A DNA stretch of 64,000 bases from NCBI GenBank assembly GCA_020831845.1, contig JAFIFV010000097.1, positions 82,593-146,592 of the forward strand. The letters run 5' to 3'. This document shows positions 23,335 to 31,309 of this stretch, one piece after another. Origin of the DNA: Ectothiorhodospiraceae bacterium. GTDB taxonomy: Bacteria > Pseudomonadota > Gammaproteobacteria > Nitrococcales > Aquisalimonadaceae. The translations under genes were made by a program, and so were the position numbers. The notes below the pieces were generated by a model that did not search any database, was not told the DNA's origin, and saw only the letters and a list, made by a program, of their open reading frames with translations. The stretch's first letter is position 1. Every line of letters begins with the position of its first letter.

Positions 23335-26010
23335 ATGAACCCACAGCTACACGCCGATATCACCGCCCGCCTGCTCCGCGACTTGGAGTTCAAGGAGCAG
23401 GGGCGGTACTTGCAAAAGGGCCGCTGCCCCGAGTGCGGCAAGCGCGAGCTGTTCGTGGCGGCCGAGTCGCCTTGGATGATCAAGTGCGGTCGCGAGAACA
23501 AGTGCGGCGCGCAGTTTCATGTGAAGGAACTGTTCCCTGAGCTGTTCGATTCCTGGAGCACGCGCTTCGGCCGGCTAGACAGCAAGGCGGCCAAGGGTGA
23601 ACCGGAAAGCAAGACGCCCGTCGCCGACGCCTACCTGCGCTACGGCCGGGGCTTCGACCTGCGTCTGGTCAGCGGCTGGTACACCCAGGAGAGCTACTTC
23701 GACCCGAAGATCGACGCGGGCACCGCCACCGTACGCTTCCCGCTGGCGAACGGCTTCTGGGAACGGCTGATCGACAAGCCGGAACGCTTCGGGAAGAAGA
23801 AGGCCCGCATCAAGTACGGCACCGACTACGCCGGGCGCTGGTGGCAGCCGCCGTCCATCACGCTCCACGAGCAGGAAGAGGTCTGGGTCGTCGAGGGCAT
23901 CTTCGACGCCATCGCCCTTCTGCACGAGGGGATCGCCGCGGTCGCGGCCATCAGCTGCAACAACTATCCGGGCGAGGCCTTGGAGCAGCTGACCGAAGCC
24001 TGTCACAAGGCCGGCAAGAATCGGCCACGGCTGGTCTGGGCGTTGGACGGGGACCGCGCCGGGCGGCGGTTCGCCCTCAAGCATGCGCGCACGGCCCGCG
24101 AACAGGGCTGGACATGCGAAGCGGCGGTGATCCCGGAAAACCGCCGGGGCAAACGCGACTGGAACGACGCGCTGCAGCGTGGCGAGCTGGGCGCGAAGGA
24201 CCTGGAGCTCTACCGCCACCACGGCGCGCTGCTGCTCGCCGAATCCGCCGGCGAGAAGGCCATGCTGATCTATCAGCGCACGGAGCGCCGCGAGTTCGCC
24301 TTCGAGTTCGGCCGCCGCCTGTTCTGGTGGGGTCTGAACCTGGAGAAATACGAGAAGGCGGTGGAGGAGATCGCCGGCGACAAGGAAGCGCCGCTGAACA
24401 AGAAGGAGCGCGACCGCGCCCTGCAGCAGGCCGGCGCGATCACCGAGATCGCCAACTGCCACCCCACCGCGCTCTATTACCAGGCGAACACCATCACGGA
24501 CGAGAGCTGGTACTACTTCCGCGTCGAGTTCCCTCACGACGGCCAGCCCGTGAAGAACACCTTCAGCGGTGGCCAACTGGCCAGCGCCTCCGAGTTCAAG
24601 AAACGGCTCCTGGGCATTGCCCCCGGCGCGATCTGGACCGGGACCAGCCAGCAGCTGGACAAGCTGCTACGCGATCAGATCTCGGGCATCAAGACGGTGG
24701 AGACCATCGACTTCATCGGCTACGCAAAGGAGCACGGTGCCTACGTGTTCGGCGACCTGGCCGTGAAGGACGGGAAGATCCACCGCCTGAACGCCGAGGA
24801 CTACTTCGAGCTGGGCCGCCTCTCCCTGAAAACGCTCTCGCAGTCGGTCCAGCTGACCGTCAACGACAGCCGGGATGATTACCGCCCTGATTGGGCCAAG
24901 ATGGTGTGGCACGCCTACGGCGCCCGGGGCGTGGTGGCGCTGGCCTTCTGGCTGGGCAGCCTGTTCGCGGAGCAGATCCGGCAACAGCACAAGAGCTACC
25001 CCTTCCTGGAGATCATCGGCGAGGCCGGCGCCGGCAAGTCCACGCTCATCGAGTTCCTCTGGAAGCTGCTTGGCCGCAGCGACTACGAAGGCTTCGATCC
25101 CTCGAAGGCCACCATGGCGGCCCGGGCCCGCAACTTCGCCCAGGTGAGCAACCTGCCAGTGGTGCTGATCGAGTCCGACCGCGACCAGGACACCGCGAAG
25201 CAACGGCAGTTCGACTGGGACGAGCTGAAAACCGCGTACAACGGCCGCAGCGTCCGGGCCCGTGGCCATAAGAACACCGGCAACGACACCTACGAGCCGC
25301 CATTCCGGGGCGCCATAGTGATCAGCCAGAACGCCCCGGTGAACGCCAGCGACGCCATCCTGCAGCGCATTGTCCACCTGCACTTCACGCGTGAGCACCA
25401 AAGCCCGGAAACCAAACAGACCGCGGAGTTGCTGGAGCGCATGCCGATGGAGCAGGTCAGCGGGTTCGCCCTGGCCGCGACGACTCGGGAGAGAGCGCTC
25501 CTGGAAGTCATACGGAGCCGGATGCCGATCTATGAGACGGCCCTGGCCGACATGCCGGAAATCCGTGTGCACCGCATCGCCAAGAACCACGCGCAGATGA
25601 TGGCCCTAATCGACTGCCTGGGGCCGTTGGGCCTCGACCTGCTGCCCGCTAATGCGCTCAGCGAGGCCATGGTGCTGCTGGAGCGGATGGCCGTGGAGCG
25701 GCAGCAAGCCATCAACGCCGATCACCCCGTCGTCCAGGAGTTCTGGGAAGCGTTCGACTACATCGAGGGCCTGAAGGGCGGGCGATCTACGCTCAACCAC
25801 TACCACGACGACGGCAAGCAGATCGCCGTCAACCTGAAGCACTTCGAGCACGAGGCGGCGGAGCAAAAGCTGCGCGTGCCACCCACCCCCGAACTGAAGC
25901 GCCACCTGAAGACCAGCAAGGCGCGGAAGTTCATTGAATCCAACCGCGCCGTCCGCTCCGTGATCAATGACTCGCGGACGGTGAAGTGCTGGATCTTCGA
26001 CAAGGAGTGA
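23335..26010 (+). CDS. Phage primase-helicase (zinc ribbon, TOPRIM, helicase)
   Basis: An 891-residue replication protein. The N-terminal zinc ribbon uses Cys31, Cys34, Cys51 and Cys57 (CPECG ... CGRENKCG). The TOPRIM domain follows, with VWVVEGIFDAIALL at about 183-196 and a WALDGDRAGRRFA motif after it. The C-terminal helicase part has Walker A GEAGAGKST at about 562. It would prime and unwind phage DNA, replacing P2's A/B strategy. It is long enough to be self-sufficient. An upstream GAAGGCG spaces to ATG 23335. Confidence 0.92.
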   Translation: MNPQLHADITARLLRDLEFKEQGRYLQKGRCPECGKRELFVAAESPWMIKCGRENKCGAQFHVKELFPELFDSWSTRFGRLDSKAAKGEPESKTPVADAYLRYGRGFDLRLVSGWYTQESYFDPKIDAGTATVRFPLANGFWERLIDKPERFGKKKARIKYGTDYAGRWWQPPSITLHEQEEVWVVEGIFDAIALLHEGIAAVAAISCNNYPGEALEQLTEACHKAGKNRPRLVWALDGDRAGRRFALKHARTAREQGWTCEAAVIPENRRGKRDWNDALQRGELGAKDLELYRHHGALLLAESAGEKAMLIYQRTERREFAFEFGRRLFWWGLNLEKYEKAVEEIAGDKEAPLNKKERDRALQQAGAITEIANCHPTALYYQANTITDESWYYFRVEFPHDGQPVKNTFSGGQLASASEFKKRLLGIAPGAIWTGTSQQLDKLLRDQISGIKTVETIDFIGYAKEHGAYVFGDLAVKDGKIHRLNAEDYFELGRLSLKTLSQSVQLTVNDSRDDYRPDWAKMVWHAYGARGVVALAFWLGSLFAEQIRQQHKSYPFLEIIGEAGAGKSTLIEFLWKLLGRSDYEGFDPSKATMAARARNFAQVSNLPVVLIESDRDQDTAKQRQFDWDELKTAYNGRSVRARGHKNTGNDTYEPPFRGAIVISQNAPVNASDAILQRIVHLHFTREHQSPETKQTAELLERMPMEQVSGFALAATTRERALLEVIRSRMPIYETALADMPEIRVHRIAKNHAQMMALIDCLGPLGLDLLPANALSEAMVLLERMAVERQQAINADHPVVQEFWEAFDYIEGLKGGRSTLNHYHDDGKQIAVNLKHFEHEAAEQKLRVPPTPELKRHLKTSKARKFIESNRAVRSVINDSRTVKCWIFDKE

Positions 26011-26013
26011 GCC

Positions 26014-26565
26014 ATGAGCGAGCAGACCCACAGCCTCTCGGCCGCCGCCGCCCTGTTGAACATCGGCCGCAACACCCTGGCCCGCCGCCTCCGCGAGGAA
26101 GGCGTGCTCGGCCCGGACAACCTCCCCGTCGGGCGCCACCGCGGAGACGGACGCTTCGTGGTCCGCACCCGGCAATACAACCACCCCATCACCGGCTGGA
26201 CGGCATACGGGCGAACGGAGCTCACCCGCAAGGGCCTGGCCTATGTCGCGCGGCTGCTCGACCAGCCCGCCCCCCAACAAGAAGAGGAGCCCATGAAGAA
26301 GACCATACACACCAGCGACTTTGCGGTGCTCACGCCGGACAACGGCAATCGCGTAATGCCGGAGGGCCTGCTGCACGATGCCGGCGAGTTCACGGTGGTC
26401 AGCGCCGATGGCGGCCGCGTGCACCACCGCTCGGCGATGGTGCTGGTGTTCGACTCACCGACCGACCTGCAGCGCGCCATCAACGCGCACCGCTGCGCCT
26501 ACCGCGTCCGGCGCGACATCCCGGAAGAGCAACTGCACCCGGAAGCCGCGGCCCGCCACGGCTAG
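26014..26565 (+). CDS. KilAC-like antirepressor-type protein
   Basis: 183 residues, 3 bp after the primase, with AAGGAG ahead of ATG 26014. LSAAAALLNIGRNTLARRLREEGVLG and the later GRTELTRKGLAYVARLL match the C-terminal ANT/KilAC pattern of phage antirepressors, which bind DNA or repressors. A second part from residue 94 (MKKTIHTSDFAVLTPDNGN, with its own ATG at 26293 and a GAGGAG before it) looks like a separate small domain or an internal product. Confidence 0.66.
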   Translation: MSEQTHSLSAAAALLNIGRNTLARRLREEGVLGPDNLPVGRHRGDGRFVVRTRQYNHPITGWTAYGRTELTRKGLAYVARLLDQPAPQQEEEPMKKTIHTSDFAVLTPDNGNRVMPEGLLHDAGEFTVVSADGGRVHHRSAMVLVFDSPTDLQRAINAHRCAYRVRRDIPEEQLHPEAAARHG

Positions 26566-26580
26566 CCCCAGGAGGAGACG

Positions 26581-26964
26581 ATGAACGAAATCACCCACAT
26601 CCCGGGACCAACCCGGGCAGCCAACGAACAGGCCCCCAGGACACTGCCCATCCATCTGCTGGATTACGCGGAGGCCGTGCGCCGGCTCTACCTGACGGCC
26701 CGGCACACCACCAGCGGCGGGCGGGCCGCGGCCCAGGTGCTGCTGAGTGCCTACAACGGCTACGAGTTCCACCTGGATGTGGTGGACCTGTGCCTGATGG
26801 ACGAGCAGAACCTCGCGGACGCACTCACGGTGATGCAAGGCCGCGCCATGCTCGGCCGCGAGCCGCACAACCTTCTGAAGAACGGCGGCAAGCTGTTCGA
26901 GGCCCTCGCGGAGCAGTGGAGCGGTCTGCACGTATCCCAGCGCTACAAGGAGGCCCAGGCGTGA
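26581..26964 (+). CDS. Hypothetical phage protein (127 aa)
   Basis: ATG 26581 behind GGAGGAG. Helical text in the middle (LLSAYNGYEFHLDVVDLC, then DEQNLADALTVMQGRAMLG) resembles small phage proteins of unknown role placed near replication genes. No catalytic motif is seen. It overlaps the zinc-finger gene at GTGA. Confidence 0.58.
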   Translation: MNEITHIPGPTRAANEQAPRTLPIHLLDYAEAVRRLYLTARHTTSGGRAAAQVLLSAYNGYEFHLDVVDLCLMDEQNLADALTVMQGRAMLGREPHNLLKNGGKLFEALAEQWSGLHVSQRYKEAQA

Positions 26965-27155
26965 GCGACGCAGCCGACATTGCAAGCGAGTACGCGGAGC
27001 GCCTGCTCCAGCAGAGTCTGGACCAGCGCGTGCGCTTCGAAGGCATGAGCCTCACGCACTGCGAGGACTGCGAGGAGCCCATCCCGGCGAAACGACGGGA
27101 GCTCCTTCCGGGCGTCCGCCGTTGCGTGGAGTGCCAGGAGTTGGCCGAGCGCTGA
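26961..27155 (+). CDS. TraR/DksA-type C4 zinc-finger protein
   Basis: 64 residues from GTG 26961, with AAGGAGG upstream. The core THCEDCEEPIPAKRRELLPG and VRRCVECQE gives CxxC-17-CxxC, the DksA/TraR zinc finger. Phage TraR proteins bind RNA polymerase and mimic ppGpp effects. The protein is short, as in P2-family homologues, and includes the ARR-like KRRELLPGVRRCV stretch. Confidence 0.86.
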   Translation: MSDAADIASEYAERLLQQSLDQRVRFEGMSLTHCEDCEEPIPAKRRELLPGVRRCVECQELAER

Positions 27156-27379
27156 TGGCCGGCCCGGTGTTCTGCAAGGCCAGCAACGAGCCGCTGGTGG
27201 ATCTCGGCAGCCTCACCGGCCGGCAGCGCCGCGAGGCCTGGGCGCATATCCAGCGCCACCATCCGGCACTGGCCGAACTACTGCAGGCCGAGGCCGTACA
27301 GGACGCCAGGCGGGAATTCGACGCGGCGGTGATGGTGGACGCATCCGTCCTGCCGCCGCACCTGAGAAATGGAGCATGA
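27155..27379 (+). CDS. Small hypothetical phage protein
   Basis: 74 residues, ATG 27155 overlapping the zinc-finger stop (TGATG). It reads GRQRREAWAHIQRHHPALAELL in the middle and looks helical. No family is recognised. Confidence 0.55.
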   Translation: MAGPVFCKASNEPLVDLGSLTGRQRREAWAHIQRHHPALAELLQAEAVQDARREFDAAVMVDASVLPPHLRNGA

Positions 27380-27380
27380 G

Positions 27381-28031
27381 ATGAACAAGGTCCCAGAAGA
27401 ATGCGGAAACTGCGGCACGGTCGATATCGAGCTGCAATACGTGTCGGGAGACGAAAACTGGTACTGCCCGGTATGCGGTTTCAGAACACCTTCCGACGCA
27501 CCCGGCGATTCCTCGGAACCGGCCCAGCAGCATGTATCGCCCGCGATCGTGGAATTCCTCCAAGAGCAAGTGGACAAGCTCAGCGCCGAGAACGTAGCCC
27601 TGAAAGCCGATCGCGATCAGTGGCGATCAATCGCATACACGCACCACCAGTGCGAGGAAGAACTCGCCAAGCGCCTTGAGGGAGCCGGAAACGTGGCCCC
27701 GCCAGCCCGCAACGCGGCCGGCTACCTGACCAAGGCAAAGGCCGAGATGGAGCAACGTGCATCGTCCCGGGATACCCCGGCCGGCGAGCGCTCCATGGGC
27801 CGTTGCGTCGCGGCCTTCAACGCACTTTACGGCACCGCCATGGCCCAGCGCGTGACCGATGGCCTGCCGCCCCTCAGTGAAACCCTTGGCTGGCAGTTCA
27901 TGAGCACGCTCAAGAAGGCCCGAGGCGCGGCCGGGGCCTACCGCGAAGACGACTACACAGACGATGTCGCGTATGCCGCGCTGGCGGCGGAGAGCGCGGC
28001 CGCGTGCATCCAGGAGAACCACCATGGCTGA
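27381..28031 (+). CDS. Zinc-ribbon hypothetical phage protein
   Basis: 216 residues from ATG 27381, behind GGAG at 27371. The N-terminal EECGNCGTVDIELQYVS and YCPVCGFRTP give two CxxC pairs, a zinc ribbon. A coiled-coil-like part (PAIVEFLQEQVDKLSAENVA) follows, then a helical C-terminus. Function unknown; the two-part plan suggests a nucleic-acid or protein adaptor. Confidence 0.58.
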   Translation: MNKVPEECGNCGTVDIELQYVSGDENWYCPVCGFRTPSDAPGDSSEPAQQHVSPAIVEFLQEQVDKLSAENVALKADRDQWRSIAYTHHQCEEELAKRLEGAGNVAPPARNAAGYLTKAKAEMEQRASSRDTPAGERSMGRCVAAFNALYGTAMAQRVTDGLPPLSETLGWQFMSTLKKARGAAGAYREDDYTDDVAYAALAAESAAACIQENHHG

Positions 28032-28245
28032 AAACAACCCGTTCCGCGCTGGTGAGTACAACGGCCACCAGACCTATCACATTGATGCCGACAGTCGCCT
28101 GTCCGCGGTCAGGCGCTTCACGCTGGAGGAGTACCGGGTCGCGCTCGAGTTGCATGACCTACAAAAGACGGTACGCACGGCCATCGAAAGGCGGTTACGC
28201 AGGCTCGAGAGGGAGGAGAGGAATGGCGCTGTTTCTGAACGCTGA
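28024..28245 (+). CDS. Small hypothetical phage protein
   Basis: 73 residues, ATG 28024 with AGGAG before it, overlapping the previous stop. YHIDADSRLSAVRRFTLEEYRVALEL and a basic helix (RRLRRLEREER) can be seen. No family is recognised. Confidence 0.52.
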   Translation: MAENNPFRAGEYNGHQTYHIDADSRLSAVRRFTLEEYRVALELHDLQKTVRTAIERRLRRLEREERNGAVSER

Positions 28246-28447
28246 CGAACTCCAGGAGCTCACTGCCAGGAAACGCCCGTCCGCGCAGATACGCTGGCTT
28301 GACTCCAATGGGGTACGCTATACCAGGGATGCGGAGGGGCGGCCCAAGGTTCTTCGCGCCCACATCGACAAGATGCTGGGCGGAACGACCCGGAGGTCGA
28401 AGACGCAGCCGAATTCGGAGGCACTGCAGAGGTTCCTCGATGGCTAG
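28223..28447 (+). CDS. DUF4224-like protein next to integrase
   Basis: 74 residues, ATG 28223. LNADELQELTARKRPSAQIR and WLDSNGVRYTRDAEGRPKVLR match the small DUF4224 proteins found just before phage integrases; they are thought to assist excision or control, with no known mechanism. It overlaps the integrase start by 8 bp. Confidence 0.75.
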   Translation: MALFLNADELQELTARKRPSAQIRWLDSNGVRYTRDAEGRPKVLRAHIDKMLGGTTRRSKTQPNSEALQRFLDG

Positions 28448-29444
28448 GCGACGAACCAAGGACAAGCACCTTCCGCCCCGTGTTTACCAGAAGCACGGGG
28501 CGTTTTACTACGTGGACCGGAATAACCGCTGGACCCGCCTGGGCGCCACCCTGGTCGAGGCCATGGCGGAATGGTCCAGACTGGTGGACGCGCCAGTGGA
28601 GGCCCGCAGCATCAACGATCTGCTGGACCGCTATATGCTCCAGGTCGCCCCCAGGAAAGCGGAAAGCACCTACAAGGACAACCTGCGCGAGGTGCGCGCG
28701 CTGCGCGCATTCTTCGGGGAGATGCGCCCGGAGGACGTGGAGCCCCACCACGTCTACCAGTTCCTGGAGCAACGTGGAGCAAAGGCTCCGGTCCGCGCCA
28801 ATCGGGAGAAGGCGCTGCTTTCCCACGTATACACCAAGGCCATCGAGTGGGGGCTACTGCGGTTCAACCCCTGTCGCGGCGTGCGCCGCAACCCGGAGCG
28901 TGCCCGCGACCACTACGCCGAGGACAGCGACCTGATCGGATTCCTCAGCGTGGCTTCCCCATTCCTCCAGGCCTACACGCTCTACAAGTACTGCACCGGC
29001 CGCCGGCAGGGCGAGATTCTCCAGACCCGCCTCAGCCAACTGCGGGAGGACGGCATCCACTATCGAGGCGCCAAGGGCGGCAAGAAGATCATCATCGAAT
29101 GGGACGACGACCTGCTCATGGTCAAGGAGATGATCAAGGCACTGCCCGGGCCAAAGCATGTCGAAAGTGTGTACCTGTTCTGCACCCGCGAGGGCCAGCC
29201 CTATACCGGCGATGGCTTCCGGTCCATCTGGCAACGGTACATGCGTAAGGCCCTGGAGAAGGGCGCGGTGAAGGAACGCTTCACCGAACACGACATCCGA
29301 GCCAAAACCGGAACCGACGCCGAGGAGCGAGGCCTGGACGCGCATGGCCTTCTGGCGCACGCCAGGAAGAGTACGTCCGACATCTACATCAACCGCCGCA
29401 AGGTCAAGCGCGTGCGCGGCATGAAGCTGCCGAAAGGCGTCTAA
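28440..29444 (+). CDS. int: Tyrosine recombinase (phage integrase)
   Basis: 334 residues. The N-terminal arm-binding and core-binding parts (to about 170) are followed by the catalytic domain with Arg189 (TGRRQGE), His284-x-x-Arg287 (HDIR), His307 and Tyr316 (STSDIYI). It inserts the prophage into a tRNA gene: the tRNA 3' fragment at 29567-29611 lies 122 bp beyond its stop. All catalytic residues are present, so the element may still excise if its left end is intact. Confidence 0.95.
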   Translation: MARRRTKDKHLPPRVYQKHGAFYYVDRNNRWTRLGATLVEAMAEWSRLVDAPVEARSINDLLDRYMLQVAPRKAESTYKDNLREVRALRAFFGEMRPEDVEPHHVYQFLEQRGAKAPVRANREKALLSHVYTKAIEWGLLRFNPCRGVRRNPERARDHYAEDSDLIGFLSVASPFLQAYTLYKYCTGRRQGEILQTRLSQLREDGIHYRGAKGGKKIIIEWDDDLLMVKEMIKALPGPKHVESVYLFCTREGQPYTGDGFRSIWQRYMRKALEKGAVKERFTEHDIRAKTGTDAEERGLDAHGLLAHARKSTSDIYINRRKVKRVRGMKLPKGV

Positions 29445-29566
29445 TATCAACGCCCGACACGGCCGGAAAACAACAGCTTACCGAACCACGCCAGACCGCT
29501 TTATTAGACAATGGGCGAGAGAAAACACCCGCCGCCACGGCAACTTGCGGAGATGCGGGCCCCGGT

Positions 29567-29611
29567 CTCATAATCCCTTGGTCCCAGGTTCGAGTCCTGG
29601 CGGGCCCACCA
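29567..29611 (+). repeat. attR: 3' fragment of a tRNA gene (CAT anticodon)
   Basis: The 45 bp from the anticodon loop (CTCATAA) through the T arm (CCAGG TTCGAGT CCTGG) to CGGGCCCACCA match the 3' half of a tRNA with a CAT anticodon, most like tRNA-Ile2 or elongator tRNA-Met. The bases before it cannot form an acceptor or D arm. So the 5' half lies at the other prophage end, outside the window, and this is the duplicated core after integration. Confidence 0.85.
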
Positions 29612-29915
29612 ACTATTCAGCGCTTTGCGCAAACCCGTTCTGCCGCCCTCCTGGAAAAGTTTTCCATGAGCGTCAAGCGACAAGGGGATTTCGCTTGCTG
29701 CAGCCCACGATCTCAATCCGGAATATTGACTGTGAGGTGCCCCAACCCTCCTGTGATGGTGTTGCTGCTTGTTAATCATTTCGCTGGAGGTGTTGGAGCG
29801 TAAGCGACGCACTGCGGTAGCATCCCCCCGAACAGACTGGGAGGGCTGCCTCTGAATCTGCGATAGCGCCTGAAAATCAGTAAATTACAACCCACTGCGC
29901 CAATTACTGAGAATC
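29612..29915. other. Non-coding stretch after the prophage
   Basis: About 300 bp without a supported gene. It starts at the tRNA CCA end and runs to the sigma-54-type promoter. I see no ORF with family features, repeat or strong hairpin. Confidence 0.6.
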
Positions 29916-29931
29916 TGGCACCGATATTGCT
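29916..29931 (+). promoter_or_regulatory. Sigma-54-type (-24/-12) promoter
   Basis: TGGCACCGATATTGCT has GG at 29917-29918 and GC at 29929-29930, exactly 10 nt apart, and matches the TGGCAC-N5-TTGC consensus. It lies 80 bp before the leader-peptide gene at 30011. An enhancer-binding activator would be needed. Sigma-54 control is common for type VI hcp and related genes. Confidence 0.68.
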
Positions 29932-30010
29932 AACTCCCTGATGAGCGTTGAATCGTTCTCGCTCAGGAATCCGGCAACAGCCGGTGGAAAACCAACAGTG
30001 GAGAGCAGCC

Positions 30011-30235
30011 ATGGCCGCCATCACCATTCATGACCTGACCGTCGATCGAACCCTGGCACACGAGGCGATGCATGCGCTGAAGGGCGGCGGCTCGCTTGGT
30101 CCCCAGACTTCCCGGTCTGCGATGACCGGGGCTTCCCGGGAGAGCCTTGAACACAAGAACGTCGATGCAATCGCGCCGAACAGCCTGTTCGACTCCAGCA
30201 AGCACAACATTATTGGGATCCTGATCGGCTTGTAA
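30011..30235 (+). CDS. Small secreted-type peptide with double-glycine leader
   Basis: 74 residues, ATG 30011 behind GGAGAG. MAAITIHDLTVDRTLAHEAM then HALKGGG matches the N-terminal leader pattern (LTxxRxLxxEAMxxxxGG) of double-glycine-processed peptides, cut after Gly26 or Gly27. The remaining part is 47-49 residues, Ser/Asn-rich, and ends with a hydrophobic IIGILIGL tail. No peptidase/ABC transporter is nearby. It stands alone with a sigma-54-type promoter and a terminator. Its role is unknown. Confidence 0.6.
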   Translation: MAAITIHDLTVDRTLAHEAMHALKGGGSLGPQTSRSAMTGASRESLEHKNVDAIAPNSLFDSSKHNIIGILIGL

Positions 30236-30258
30236 GGAAAAACCTACGCCACATGGCT

Positions 30259-30291
30259 GCCAAGGCGCGGTGTTCGACACATCGCCTTGGC
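30259..30291 (+). terminator. Hairpin terminator after the leader-peptide gene
   Basis: GCCAAGGCG (30259-30267) pairs perfectly with CGCCTTGGC (30283-30291), and ATCGGCCTTTTGC follows. A 9-bp GC-rich stem with a short T run 23 bp past the stop fits intrinsic termination. Confidence 0.65.
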
Positions 30292-30478
30292 ATCGGCCTT
30301 TTGCTCATTCAACGGCGTTATACGGGGAATAGACGGAGCAGGGGAACGCCGTGGCTTCCCGGATTGCAGCGCATTGCCTTCGAAGGGACACCGTTCCCCA
30401 ACCAGCACTTTCAACAGCAATGAGCGAACTCGCCATCCTCCATTACCGTGTCTATTCCGTGTCATCCCAGGGGAGTCA

Positions 30479-30583
30479 CGTCTCCCCGTGACGCATCACC
30501 CTGAATTGCTCTGGCGGCACACCCCTCTTCCCAGCAGCCTGCAGGCGCGCCACCGGTTCATGCATCGGCTCCTTAGTGAGACG
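30479..30583 (-). pseudogene. Remnant of a metallo-beta-lactamase-fold hydrolase gene (C-terminal end)
   Basis: The leftward frame reads RLTKEPMHEPVARLQ ... EQFRVMRHGET. It aligns with the C-terminal end of the intact hydrolase at 54664-55686 (RLTQEPMNEPVERLQ ... EAFTVMQHGET), roughly 22 of 35 residues identical by eye. Nothing upstream in this frame matches the rest of the enzyme, and a stop follows at once. So it is a 35-codon relic of a paralogue, not a gene. Confidence 0.72.
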
Positions 30584-30748
30584 GCGGACTCTCCGGGGAC
30601 AACCTATTGAGGCTCCAAAGATTCCCTGAACCCGAACGTTGACTCCTGATGCCCGAGTGCCTAGTCTCATTCGGGAGAAACATCCCTAGCCAACCAAGGA
30701 ACGGTGGCGCCCCAGCACTTTTGCCCCACGTTCCGAACGGCGCTCCTG

Positions 30749-30765
30749 GCGGGGCAAGTTTTGCT
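30749..30765 (+). promoter_or_regulatory. Weak sigma-54-type promoter candidate before hcp
   Basis: GG at 30751-30752 and GC at 30763-30764 are 10 nt apart, with TTTTGCT at the -12 side, but the -24 side (CGGGGCA) departs from TGGCAC. It is 27 bp before GTG 30791. Support comes mainly from position. Confidence 0.42.
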
Positions 30766-30790
30766 GTCCACAACAAGGATGTGAAGACCA

Positions 30791-31278
30791 GTGTCCATAT
30801 TCGTTCGTATCGACGGTATTGAAGGCGAATCTGCGGATGCCAGCCATTCGGGGTGGCTCGGCGTCAATGATGTAACCCTGGGCGTCCAACGCAGCATCAC
30901 TTCCCACGCCTCGACGCAAGGTGATCGGGATCCTCCAACGCCGAGCTCCAGGACCTGGTCCTGACTCGCAGAATGGATTCGGCCACGCCTGGGCTGTTTC
31001 TTGAGGCGTGCTGTGGCCGCGGAAAGACAGTGGAAATCCATTTGACCAAGACCGGCCCCGGGGCGGGCGCGGACGTATTCATGGCGTACACCCTCAGGAA
31101 CGCAGTGATCTCTTCCTACGCGACGAAAGCGAAGTCTCGGCAGAACGAAAGGCCCTGGGAAAAGCTCACCATCTCCTTCACGGACATTGAAACCAAATAC
31201 ACACCGTACAGCGATAAGGCAGTGGCCCTGGCGCCCATCGTGAAGGGCTTTGACGCTTCCAGAAATCAGAAACGCTGA
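30791..31278 (+). pseudogene. hcp: Hcp (type VI secretion tube protein) gene with a frameshift
   Basis: From GTG 30791 the frame reads SIFVRIDGIEGESADASHSG and VNDVTLGVQRSITSHAS, the Hcp N-terminus, then runs into a stop. The continuation is in another frame: ELQDLVLTRRMDSATPGLF, KTVEIHLTKTGPGA and YTPYSDKAVALAPIVKGFD, ending at TGA 31276-31278. One missing base near 30931-30934 accounts for the break. Hcp forms the type VI tube and often carries effectors. It may be a real pseudogene or a sequencing error. Confidence 0.82.
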
Positions 31279-31309
31279 GTTGCTGCCTTAGCCACAAGGA
31301 GAGTGAGCA

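Larger units (their letters stand above)
1..29611. mobile_element. P2-like prophage (right ~29.6 kb; left end outside window)
   Basis: The tail, lysis and baseplate genes follow P2 order (L X ... R S V W J I H ... FI FII E E' T U D) with P2-specific signals: a T TTT TTG frameshift site in E, paired dyads before V and FI, and an Ogr-type zinc protein. A CI/S24 repressor, a primase-helicase and a tyrosine integrase follow, and the element stops at a tRNA 3' fragment at 29567-29611. In P2 the integrase and immunity genes precede the late genes. Here the early module lies after gene D. The portal, terminase large subunit and capsid genes should lie left of position 1. Confidence 0.93.
30236..30790. 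other. Gap with terminator, gene remnant and promoter
   Basis: It holds the terminator at 30259-30291, a decayed metallo-hydrolase fragment at 30479-30583 and the putative hcp promoter at 30751-30764. The rest shows no gene. The frame 30287-30610 is not supported. Confidence 0.55.

Noticed and set aside
23575..24576. 333-residue leftward frame
   Set aside because: Antisense to the primase-helicase; no motif, and it reads as Leu/Val/Gly filler.
29500..29611. Complete tRNA gene
   Set aside because: Only the anticodon-loop to CCA part is present. The upstream bases do not form acceptor or D arms.
29504..29812. Leftward frame containing a QDSNLGPRDYETGA-like text
   Set aside because: This is the well-known spurious translation of a tRNA 3' end read backwards; it covers the attR fragment.
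30287..30610. 107-residue rightward frame
   Set aside because: Opposite strand to the hydrolase relic and overlapping the terminator region. Sequence is Pro/Arg/Ser filler.
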